Below are positions 57,429 through 64,000 of a DNA stretch of 64,000 nucleotides, one piece after another. Location: positions 2,728,001 to 2,792,000 of the forward strand of contig JAWKLJ010000001.1 in the NCBI GenBank assembly GCA_041392805.1. The letters are read 5' to 3'. Position numbers and translations under genes: made by a program. The first letter of the stretch is position 1, and every line of letters begins with the position of its first letter. The notes under the pieces were generated by a model. That model had not been told where the DNA came from. It did not search any database and worked only from the letters and a program-made list of their open reading frames with translations. The DNA comes from Saprospiraceae bacterium (lineage in GTDB: Bacteria; Bacteroidota; Bacteroidia; Chitinophagales; Saprospiraceae).

Positions 57429-58970
57429 ATGCAAAAGTTGAAAGTTGAAAGTTGGGAAGTCGGAAGTCCGAAGTCCGAAGTTGGGAAGTCGGAAGGGGGA
57501 AGTCGGAAGGGGGAAGTCGGAAGGGGGAAGTCGGAAGTCCGAAGTCGGAAGGGCGAAGTCGAAAGTCCGAAGTCGGAAGGGGGAAGTTGGAAGTTGGAAG
57601 TCCGAAGTCGGAAGTCCGAAGGGGGAAGTGGGGAAGTTGAAAGGGCGAAGTGGGGAAAAGAGAAGAGGGGGACTGCTTTGGGCATTTTCCGACTTCCGAC
57701 TTCCGACTTCCACTTTCCGACTTCCACTTTCCCATTTACACCCCACCTCAGGTGGGTAATCGGACTATGGCTTTTATGCCTTCCTATTTTGGGAGCGGCT
57801 CAATCCTTGGCCGAATTGTTGGAGATATTACCTCAAAACAACCTGGAATTAAAAGCGCTTCAGCAAGAATACTTAGCCGCCATGGAGAAAGCTCCGCAGG
57901 TCAGTCAGCTGCCGGATCCGGAGATCGGCATTGGTGCCTTTGTATCGCCAGTGGAGACCCGCCTGGGCGCGCAGCGCGCCCGGCTCAGCGCTACCCAAAT
58001 GACGCCCTGGTTTGGCACGCTTTCGGCCAGAGAGGAGGTAGCATTGGCCAATGCCCGAGCAATGAAGGAACGGGTTGCCAGTAGCGAATTAGGACTGTCC
58101 TATCAGCTTAAAGAAGCCTATTTCCAATTATACGAACTAGAAAAAGCGCAACAATTTATTCGTCAAAACATTGGTCTCTTGCAATCCCTTCGACAACTTG
58201 TCCTCCGACAAATAGAGAGCGGGAAGGGGCGTTCGGTGGATGTTTTACGTATCGACCTAAAGCTGCAGGAGTTGGAACAGGAAATAACCGTCTTGGCATT
58301 AAACCAAAAAAAGCCGCTCGCTAAGCTCAATCAGGTGCTGAATCGGCCATTGGCTACGCCCGTAATCGTACCAGATACGCTCGACTTTGCCCTACTGCCA
58401 TTCGATAAAGACACCTTGCGCCGCTACATCCGCACGCATCACCCGATGATCAACATGTTTGCGATACAACAGGAAGCATCTCAAAAGGCCATTGAACTAA
58501 ACAGATTGGAAGGCAAACCATCGCTTGGCATTGGGGTAGATTACATCCTGGTTGACCCAAGGTCGGATGCCAACCCAGCGTATAATGGCAAAGATATTTT
58601 CCAAATTAGTGCCAAGCTGAGTATTCCACTGAATAGAAAAAAATATGAAGCCAAAGCGCAAGAAGAAAACTATAAGATAAGCGCACTGGAAAACCGAAAA
58701 GCAGATTTGGAAGGTTTCTTCCTTGCTAAAATTGAAAATGCCTATACCGACCATGAGGCGGCCGCCCTAAGGCTCGACCTTTATACCCAACAAATAGCAA
58801 CAAGTAAAGCAGCCATCCAAATATTATTGACGGACTATAGTACGATGGGAAGTCGCTTTGACGAATTGCTACAACTGGAACGAGAACTTGTCGAATATCA
58901 TTTGAAAATACTGAAAGCGATCGTGCAAAGTCATCTTGCCAAAGCAAATATTGAGCAATTTATTCCTTAA
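57429..58970 (+). CDS. TolC-family outer-membrane channel with repeat-derived 106-codon insertion near its start
   Basis: This 513-residue frame starts at ATG 57429, four bases after the pump gene. Codons 1-3 are Met-Gln-Lys. Codons 4-109 are translated repeat DNA: a Lys/Glu/Ser/Gly-rich part from GGAAGTCGG steps, then FRLPTSDFHFPTSTFPF from the opposite arm. From codon 110 comes VIGLWLLCLPILGAAQ, a signal-peptide core and cleavage site, then the mature TolC/OEP family protein (SLAELLEILPQNNLELKALQQEY, VSQLPDPEIGIGAF, helical pairs, CusC-like end). Removing 57438-57755 would leave MQK plus that core, a normal leader. There is no ATG or GTG start within the insertion in frame. A TTG at 57678, preceded by GAGGGGG, could start a 42-residue extended leader. 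Confidence 0.85.
   Translation: MQKLKVESWEVGSPKSEVGKSEGGSRKGEVGRGKSEVRSRKGEVESPKSEGGSWKLEVRSRKSEGGSGEVERAKWGKEKRGTALGIFRLPTSDFHFPTSTFPFTPHLRWVIGLWLLCLPILGAAQSLAELLEILPQNNLELKALQQEYLAAMEKAPQVSQLPDPEIGIGAFVSPVETRLGAQRARLSATQMTPWFGTLSAREEVALANARAMKERVASSELGLSYQLKEAYFQLYELEKAQQFIRQNIGLLQSLRQLVLRQIESGKGRSVDVLRIDLKLQELEQEITVLALNQKKPLAKLNQVLNRPLATPVIVPDTLDFALLPFDKDTLRRYIRTHHPMINMFAIQQEASQKAIELNRLEGKPSLGIGVDYILVDPRSDANPAYNGKDIFQISAKLSIPLNRKKYEAKAQEENYKISALENRKADLEGFFLAKIENAYTDHEAAALRLDLYTQQIATSKAAIQILLTDYSTMGSRFDELLQLERELVEYHLKILKAIVQSHLAKANIEQFIP
57438..57755. repeat. GGAAGT-type palindromic element inside the TolC gene
   Basis: It has ~220 bases of GGAAGTCGGAAG/GGAAGTCCGAAG steps, a centre GGGGGACTGCTTTGGGCATT, then ~70 bases of the inverse (CTTCCGACTTCCGACTTCC). 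It ends in the mini-palindrome CCCACCTCAGGTGGG (57742-57756), which resembles ACTACCTCCGGTAGT of the related segments at 3.97 and 39.4 kb. Nearly all six frames are open through it. Its core differs from copies A-C and the CTTTTGACA termini are absent. Confidence 0.78.
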
Positions 58971-58996
58971 AAGATGGCAAAAATCAATTATTGATC

Positions 58997-60808
58997 ATGA
59001 ATAATATAAAAATCATCCTTATCGCTATGGCCGCCTTGCTCCTTGGATTGGGCGCAGGTTACTTTCTTTTTGGGAACCAACAACAAGTGGCCGCTGAAGC
59101 GCAGCAGGCACATGAAACAGCAACGACGACCAGCAACGAGGACACCTGGACTTGCTCTATGCACCCCCAGATCAGACAAAATGAACCGGGAGAATGCCCT
59201 ATTTGTGGCATGGATTTAATACGCTTGGATGCCAACAGTTCTAATGATCCTTTGGTCTTGGAAATGACCCCGACCGCCGCTAAATTGGCCAATATCGAAA
59301 CCATGGTTGTCGGAGCCACTGGCTCGGCCGAAAAAAGCTTGACCCTATCCGGTAAAATTCAAGCCGATGAACGATTGTCTGTGAGCCAGGTCGCCCACAT
59401 CCCCGGCCGAATAGAGCAGTTATTTGTCACGTTTACCGGAGAGCAGGTGGAAAAAGGCCAAAAATTGGCTGCCATTTATTCTCCTGAACTGGTTACCGCT
59501 CAACAGGAGCTATTGGAAGCCCTAAAAATTAAGGCGATTAACCCAGACCTTGCCAGTGCGGCCAGAAAAAAACTTTCGTATTGGAAAATACCCGATGATA
59601 AAATCGACGCAATAGTAGAAAGTGGCCAAATTCAAGAAACCTTTACCATCCTGGCCGATGCCTCGGGGGTCGTAACTGGCCGCCAGGTGGCGGTAGGTGA
59701 TTACGTAAAACGAGGGGAGGTGCTGTTCAATATGGTTGGTCTAAATCGGCTTTGGGTTCTTTTTGATGCCTACGAAGAGGATTTGGCGGGTATCAAAATC
59801 GGTGATCGAATTAATTTTACGACCCCAGCACTTGCTGGCCAAACCTTTACAACCCGCATTAGCTTTATTGATCCACTTATCAACCCCACAACCAGAGTGG
59901 CTTCTCTCCGTGGCGAAGTCAGTAACAGCAAACACCTGCTCAAGCCAGAAATGTTTATTCGAGGTCAACTCCAATCTAGCTTAGCCTTAGGCGATCAATT
60001 AACCGTGCCTAAATCAGCTGTTTTGTGGACAGGCCCACGCTCGATTGTATACCTTAAAGTGCCGAATACCAGTATCCCCTCTTACCGTTATCAGGAAATA
60101 ACCCTGGGAGAACGGCTTGGCGACAATTACCTGGTAGAGAGCGGCTTATCGCCAGGAGATGAGGTCGTCACCTATGGCAACTTCACCATCGACGCCGCCG
60201 CACAACTCAATAATCAGGCCAGCATGATCAATAGGAAGGTCCAGGTAAAAGGCGTTGATCAGCTCCAACATTTACCAGATTATACAGCAAGTACTCCGCT
60301 GGCTTTTAAGCAACAACTCGTTAAAGTGACGGAGGCTTACCTCAGCTTAAAAGATGCTTTTATCGCAACCGATAGCACCCTGGCTCAGCGCCAGGCAATT
60401 CCATTACTAGAAGCACTCGCTAAAGTCGACATGTCGATGGTCGAAGGAGATGCCCACATTTACTGGATGGAACAGTTGAATGCTATGCAAAATCACGGTA
60501 AAAAGATAAGTGAATTAAAGGAGGTAGAGGAGCAACGCACACAGTTTGGTTTTCTTTCTCAGGCTTTTATTCATACCATTAAGGTTTTTGGCATTCCAGA
60601 AAGTCGTTTATATATCCAACATTGCCCTATGGCATTTGGCGATGAAGGAGCTGATTGGATCAGTGCAGAGGAAACCATCCGCAATCCTTATTTCGGTGAT
60701 AAGATGCTGAAATGCGGAACAGTCGAAGAAACGATCACTAAAGATTTTAAACCTCAAAAGATGGAAGAAGTTTCAAGCACAGCACAACAAGGAGCGCATC
60801 GTCATTAA
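58997..60808 (+). CDS. CusB-type periplasmic adaptor with heavy-metal-binding and DUF3347 domains
   Basis: With ATG 58997 (MNNIKIILIAMAALLLGLGAGYFLFG) this 603-residue protein is anchored by one N-terminal helix. Residues ~50-76 are a heavy-metal-binding domain (WTCSMHPQIRQNEPGECPICGMDLI). The membrane-fusion core includes VSQVAHIPGRIEQLFVTFTGEQVEKGQKLAAIYSPELVTAQQE, a barrel-sandwich and beta-barrel (LWVLFDAYEEDLAGIKIGDRINF), and GLSPGDEVVTYGNFTIDAAAQL. The C-terminal ~170 residues are DUF3347-like (AYLSLKDAFIATDS ..YIQHCPMAFGDEGADWISAEETIRNPYFGDKMLKCG), with another CPMA metal motif. It links the pump to the TolC-type channel and probably hands metal to it. Confidence 0.93.
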   Translation: MNNIKIILIAMAALLLGLGAGYFLFGNQQQVAAEAQQAHETATTTSNEDTWTCSMHPQIRQNEPGECPICGMDLIRLDANSSNDPLVLEMTPTAAKLANIETMVVGATGSAEKSLTLSGKIQADERLSVSQVAHIPGRIEQLFVTFTGEQVEKGQKLAAIYSPELVTAQQELLEALKIKAINPDLASAARKKLSYWKIPDDKIDAIVESGQIQETFTILADASGVVTGRQVAVGDYVKRGEVLFNMVGLNRLWVLFDAYEEDLAGIKIGDRINFTTPALAGQTFTTRISFIDPLINPTTRVASLRGEVSNSKHLLKPEMFIRGQLQSSLALGDQLTVPKSAVLWTGPRSIVYLKVPNTSIPSYRYQEITLGERLGDNYLVESGLSPGDEVVTYGNFTIDAAAQLNNQASMINRKVQVKGVDQLQHLPDYTASTPLAFKQQLVKVTEAYLSLKDAFIATDSTLAQRQAIPLLEALAKVDMSMVEGDAHIYWMEQLNAMQNHGKKISELKEVEEQRTQFGFLSQAFIHTIKVFGIPESRLYIQHCPMAFGDEGADWISAEETIRNPYFGDKMLKCGTVEETITKDFKPQKMEEVSSTAQQGAHRH

Positions 60809-60847
60809 TCTGTTTAATCTATTTAATAATCATTTAATTTAGTTTCA

Positions 60848-61147
60848 ATGAAATCATTAAAATCAATTGGCGTATTGGCTTTATTTTTCAGTTTAGCCTT
60901 ATTCGCACTGTCTTGCGGTGGTGACAGCCACTCTCATGAGCATGGTGACCAAGACGGACATAGCCATGATGCAACCGAAGCAACTACAGAAACAGCTAAA
61001 CATGGCGAAGGCACTGCCTACACAGCTGCCTTTGTATGCCCTATGCACTGCGAAGGCAGTGGAGGCGATGAAGCAGGAAAATGTCCTGCTTGTGGTATGG
61101 ATTATGTGGCACAGGCGGAGCATGTAAAAAATGGCCATACACACTAG
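60848..61147 (+). CDS. His-rich heavy-metal-binding lipoprotein
   Basis: This 99-residue protein has a lipoprotein signal (MKSLKSIGVLALFFSLALFALSC). A histidine/aspartate-rich stretch (GDSHSHEHGDQDGHSHD) is followed by a heavy-metal-binding domain of the same type as in the adaptor (FVCPMHCEGSGGDEAGKCPACGMDYV) and a terminal HVKNGHTH. It is the last gene of the efflux locus, 39 bases after the adaptor gene, and probably acts as a periplasmic metal chaperone or sink. Confidence 0.88.
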   Translation: MKSLKSIGVLALFFSLALFALSCGGDSHSHEHGDQDGHSHDATEATTETAKHGEGTAYTAAFVCPMHCEGSGGDEAGKCPACGMDYVAQAEHVKNGHTH

Positions 61148-61509
61148 GAAAAGATAAATTGACCTGGCAGGTGAAAAGGACGAAAGCGAATGTTCAGCCT
61201 GTGCTGTCATTGGCATGCTCGTCTTTTTCACCGCATCATGACAAAAATCACACCTACCCTTGACAAAGTGGCTTTCTTCTTTTATCGATGACCCCTATAT
61301 TTAAGGACCTGTGGTAAACTTCTGGACTTTTGACATTTGCTGTTTTGAAGTCGGAAGTCGGAAGTCGGAAAAGTGGAAAATTGCGCTCCTGAGTCTTTCC
61401 GCTTTCCGACTTCCGACTTTCGACTTCCGACTTCCGACTTCCCCCTTCTAGCAAGGAAACGGAGAATTTCCAAAAGCGTCAAAAGCCCAATAAACTTAGT
61501 ACATGCAAA
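61148..61509. other. 362-base intergenic region with repeat copy C
   Basis: Apart from the GGAAGT palindromic element at 61324-61487, the region holds no gene or promoter box that I can support. Confidence 0.55.
61324..61487. repeat. GGAAGT palindromic element, copy C (inverted core)
   Basis: The left end is GGACTTTTGACATTTGCTGT then GGAAGTCGGAAGTCGGAAGT steps. The core GAAAATTGCGCTCCTGAGTC (61376-61395) is in the opposite sense to copies A and B relative to the ends. A pyrimidine arm follows, then CTTCTAGC..AAACGGAGAATTTCC and CAAAAGCGTCAAAAGCCC. It lies 22 bases upstream of the nuclease gene. Confidence 0.82.
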
Positions 61510-62370
61510 ATGACAGAAAAAAAAACAGAAAATCCCATTCTAATCACCAAAGTATCCGGTGATAAAGTGCCATTCTCCGTGGAAAAACTCAAACATTCCT
61601 TGCGTCGTTCAGGTGCTAATGAAGCTGTCATTGAAAAAATAGAGGCCTCCATCATACAACGACTATACCCTGGAATAAGCACCAAAGAAATTTATCGCAA
61701 AGCTTTTTCCTTACTTAAAAAGACTTCAGCCCATACCGCAGCTAAATACAAGCTAAAAAAAGCCATCATGGAATTAGGGCCATCTGGTTTTCCTTTTGAA
61801 AAATATATGAGTGAAATTTTAAAACAGGAAGGCTACGGAGTGCAAGTTGGGCAAACGGTACAAGGCCACTGCGTAAAGCACGAGGTGGATATCATTGCCC
61901 ATAAGGACGAAAAGTATTTTATGATTGAATGCAAATTCCACAGTGACCAAGAAAGAAAGTGCGATGTTAAAATCTCCCTTTATATCCACTCCCGTTTCCG
62001 GGATCTGGAAAGGGGTGGTCAACAAGAGATGGAACATGCCGTCAAATTTCATCAGGGTTGGGTGGTGACCAACACCCGATTTACAGAAGATGCCATTCGG
62101 TATGGAAACTGTGCAGGCCTCAATCTCATTTCCTGGAACTACCCCAATAAAGGCAGTCTGAAAGAACGCATCGACCGTGCTGGCCTGCATCCCCTTACCT
62201 CCCTCACGACTTTGACAAAAAAAGAAAAGCAGCTATTACTCGATCGTGGTATAGTGCTTTGCAAGGATATTAACCAGAAGAAGCAATGGCTAGAAGAAAT
62301 AGGCATACTGAATCCTAGGGCACAGAAGGTATTAGCGGAAGCGGCTTTACTAAGCAAAACAAAAAATTAG
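61510..62370 (+). CDS. ATP-cone / restriction-endonuclease-like protein
   Basis: This is a 286-residue cytoplasmic protein. Residues ~8-95 match an ATP-cone nucleotide-sensing domain (ITKVSGDKVPFSVEKLKHSLRRSGA ..YPGISTKEIYRKAFSLLKK). Residues ~95-220 are a PD-(D/E)xK nuclease fold of the Mrr type: GPSGFPFEKYMSEILKQEGYGVQVGQTVQG, then catalytic Asp127 in KHEVDIIAHKD and Glu140-Cys-Lys142 in FMIECKFH, then an RDLERGGQQEMEHAVKFHQGWVVTNT strand region. The last ~60 residues contain a helix-hairpin-helix-like segment (TKKEKQLLLDRGIVLCKDI). The gene is five bases upstream of an RNase-like gene. Activity and target (DNA or RNA) are unknown; the ATP-cone suggests control by ATP/dATP level. Confidence 0.83.
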   Translation: MTEKKTENPILITKVSGDKVPFSVEKLKHSLRRSGANEAVIEKIEASIIQRLYPGISTKEIYRKAFSLLKKTSAHTAAKYKLKKAIMELGPSGFPFEKYMSEILKQEGYGVQVGQTVQGHCVKHEVDIIAHKDEKYFMIECKFHSDQERKCDVKISLYIHSRFRDLERGGQQEMEHAVKFHQGWVVTNTRFTEDAIRYGNCAGLNLISWNYPNKGSLKERIDRAGLHPLTSLTTLTKKEKQLLLDRGIVLCKDINQKKQWLEEIGILNPRAQKVLAEAALLSKTKN

Positions 62371-62375
62371 CTGCA

Positions 62376-63791
62376 ATGAAAATAGATCAAAAAATTAAAA
62401 TTCACTTTCTTGGCGCTGCCGGAACGGTCACTGGGTCCAAATACGTGGTGGAAGGATTAGGAAAAAAAATCATGGTGGACTGTGGCTTATTTCAAGGTTT
62501 AAAAAAGCTACGCCAATTGAACTGGGGCTATCCCCCCATCGACATTTCTACGATTGATGTTGTTTTGCTCACCCATGCCCACCTCGACCATACTGGTTAC
62601 CTCCCAAGACTCGTTCAATCCGGATTTAATGGCAAAATATACGGCACTGGCCCTACCCTTGACATCGCAGAGATTATCTTGCGGGACAGTGCAAAAATCC
62701 AAGAAGAGGAAGCAGCACAGGCCAATGAAAAAGGATACTCAAAACACAGCCCTGCCAAGCCACTCTACAATTTGAAAGATGTAAATCGGACACTTGCCCA
62801 CTTTGAAGAAGTTCCGTTAGATCAATGGCTCTCCCTTTTTGAAGGCATAAAAATGAGGTTTCAATACGTCGGGCATATCCTGGGCGCTACCTTCATCGAA
62901 ATGGAGATGGGAGGCAAACGATTCGTCTTTTCCGGGGATGTAGGCAGGGAAGAGGATGCCTTGCTTTATCCACCCAAAAAACCCAAACGAGCGGAGGTCT
63001 TATTTATCGAAAGTACTTACGGAGACCGCCTTCACCCAAAGGGAGATATCGAAAAGGAAATCCTGCAAATCGTGGGGGAAACCTTTCAGCAGAGAGGGAC
63101 CCTGATTATCCCAAGTTTTGCGGTTGAACGTACGCAAACGCTCATGTATATGTTTTGGCAACTTCGGGAAAAAAGGCTCCTGCCCAATATACCCGTATAC
63201 ATGGACAGTCCGATGGGCACGAATGTTTTGCAGGTCTTCCATCGGTCTGCCAACTGGCACAAACTATCTAAAGAAGATTGTGATAAAATGTGCAATTACA
63301 TTCATACGGTAACCTCCTTTAAAGAAACCTGGGAAGTAATAGACAACAAAGATCCTAAAATCGTGATTGCCGGTAGTGGCATGGTGACAGGCGGAAGGGT
63401 ACTAACCTATCTTACCAAATATATAGATAAACCTGAAACCAGGGTGTTACTGGTGGGTTACCAGGCGGAAGGTACCCGAGGCAGGCAACTGCTAGAAGGG
63501 GCACATGAAGTAAAGATTTATGGTAAATATTACCCTGTGAAAGCAAAAATCTTAACCATACAGGGGCTTTCCGCACATGCAGATCAACAGGGATTGTTAG
63601 ACTGGCTTGGGGAAATTGAAAACCAACCCGAAAAGATTTTTATTGTCCATGGCGAAGCGCAGGCAGCCGATGTATTAAGGGTGAAAATCAAGGATACGCT
63701 GGGATGGGAATGCACCATTCCTGAGTTGTATTCGATCGAAGAACTTGATGTGGAAACGCAAAAAACAGGCACAAATGAAGTCGCTAAATAA
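62376..63791 (+). CDS. MBL-fold beta-CASP RNase-like protein (RNA specificity domain)
   Basis: This 471-residue protein of the CPSF73-like metallo-beta-lactamase family starts IKIHFLGAAGTVTGSKYVVE. The metal motif is HAHLDH (His67, His69, Asp71, His72), with further family parts RFQYVGHILGATFIEMEMGGKRFVFSGDVG, LFIESTYGDRLH, the beta-CASP insert (TLIIPSFAVERTQTLMYMFWQL), AGSGMVTGGRVLTYL, and the C-terminal VKAKILTIQGLSAHADQQGLLDWLG..IFIVHGE. Such enzymes are endo/exoribonucleases that act on RNA 3' or 5' ends. It forms a tight operon with the ATP-cone nuclease-like gene. Confidence 0.92.
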   Translation: MKIDQKIKIHFLGAAGTVTGSKYVVEGLGKKIMVDCGLFQGLKKLRQLNWGYPPIDISTIDVVLLTHAHLDHTGYLPRLVQSGFNGKIYGTGPTLDIAEIILRDSAKIQEEEAAQANEKGYSKHSPAKPLYNLKDVNRTLAHFEEVPLDQWLSLFEGIKMRFQYVGHILGATFIEMEMGGKRFVFSGDVGREEDALLYPPKKPKRAEVLFIESTYGDRLHPKGDIEKEILQIVGETFQQRGTLIIPSFAVERTQTLMYMFWQLREKRLLPNIPVYMDSPMGTNVLQVFHRSANWHKLSKEDCDKMCNYIHTVTSFKETWEVIDNKDPKIVIAGSGMVTGGRVLTYLTKYIDKPETRVLLVGYQAEGTRGRQLLEGAHEVKIYGKYYPVKAKILTIQGLSAHADQQGLLDWLGEIENQPEKIFIVHGEAQAADVLRVKIKDTLGWECTIPELYSIEELDVETQKTGTNEVAK

Positions 63792-63835
63792 TAGCATGGC
63801 TAATTGACGTTAGGTTTTCGGAGAGAGTCCGCGCG

Positions 63836-64000
63836 CTAGTGCTTCTCTTTTAACCAAAAAACTGGTGTCACCAATAGCAATAAAGAAGAAGTAACGACCA
63901 GGGTAAGCCCGATCCCCAAGGTGTCTGTCAGTACGCCCAGCACGATGGCAATTAGTGCCGCCCATAGGGTGCCAACTTGTGATTGAACCGAAAGCGCGGA
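63836..64000 (-). CDS. MFS transporter, C-terminal end (start outside window)
   Basis: The minus strand is open from base 64000 to a stop at 63836-63838. The 54 visible residues end ..TLWAALIAIVLGVLTDTLGIGLTLVVTSSLLLLVTPVFWLKEKH, consistent with the last two transmembrane helices and basic tail of a major facilitator transporter. It is convergent with the RNase-like gene. The family call rests only on this hydrophobic tail. Confidence 0.5.
   Translation of the reverse strand, partial: SALSVQSQVGTLWAALIAIVLGVLTDTLGIGLTLVVTSSLLLLVTPVFWLKEKH

Noticed and set aside
57438..57740. Short direct repeats in the TolC region as a CRISPR array or a coding repeat protein
   Set aside because: The GGAAGTCGG steps are degenerate, have no spacers, and their open frames on both strands are a by-product of a stop-poor sequence; only the plus frame joined to TolC continues into a gene.

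Overview
The window reads as a chromosomal segment of a Bacteroidota bacterium, most likely of the Saprospiria. The evidence is TonB receptors with an N-terminal carboxypeptidase-like domain, a T9SS type A sorting domain, a LytS/LytTR pair, a DUF6090 protein, and several promoters of the phylum's TAnnTTTG type. About 41 protein genes are supported, two of them cut by the window edges. No rRNA, tRNA, CRISPR array, transposase or phage gene was seen.

Layout. 1-11.9 kb: a partial TPR protein, two large lipoproteins joining a sugar-dehydrogenase-like propeller to a cytochrome c domain, then a catabolic run (alpha/beta hydrolase, aldolase-dehydrogenase fusion, and two genes corresponding to the halves of the Tm-1 protein). 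12-22 kb: a DUF6090 protein, a heparinase-like lyase, a TonB receptor, malonate transporter genes madLM, an ABC-F ATPase and a sugar MFS transporter. 22-30 kb: tandem repeats, a tricorn protease homologue, an amino acid permease and a LytS/LytTR two-component system. 30-36.8 kb: an NlpC/P60-like lipoprotein, a Tat-signal aminotransferase, a delta-60/T9SS protein, a methyltransferase, an acyltransferase, and a Crp/Fnr regulator beside a DUF2892 gene with a palindromic operator candidate. 37-53 kb: CotH, thioredoxin-like, TonB, TMEM220, LeuA-like, VWA, serine hydrolase, a third cytochrome-dehydrogenase lipoprotein, an aldo/keto reductase and a DUF2807 protein. 53-61 kb: a heavy-metal efflux locus (HYC_CC_PP protein, CusA-type RND pump, TolC-type channel, CusB-type adaptor, metal-binding lipoprotein). 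61.5-64 kb: an ATP-cone/restriction-endonuclease-like protein coupled to a beta-CASP RNase-like protein, then the end of an MFS gene.

The most unusual content is in the repeats. At least four families lie between genes: (i) a ~105-bp hairpin element in three copies, with one compensatory base-pair change; (ii) a 170-bp element with 21-bp perfect terminal inverted repeats, plus solo termini elsewhere; (iii) GGAAGTCGGAAG polypurine/polypyrimidine elements with shared termini and a core that is inverted in one copy; (iv) hairpins built on GGACGGAGAG..TAATGGAG. A member or relative of family (iii) sits inside the 5' end of the TolC-type gene. It adds exactly 106 codons in frame between Met-Gln-Lys and the signal-peptide core. 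The other lead candidates are the ATP-cone nuclease/beta-CASP pair and the split Tm-1 catabolic operon.
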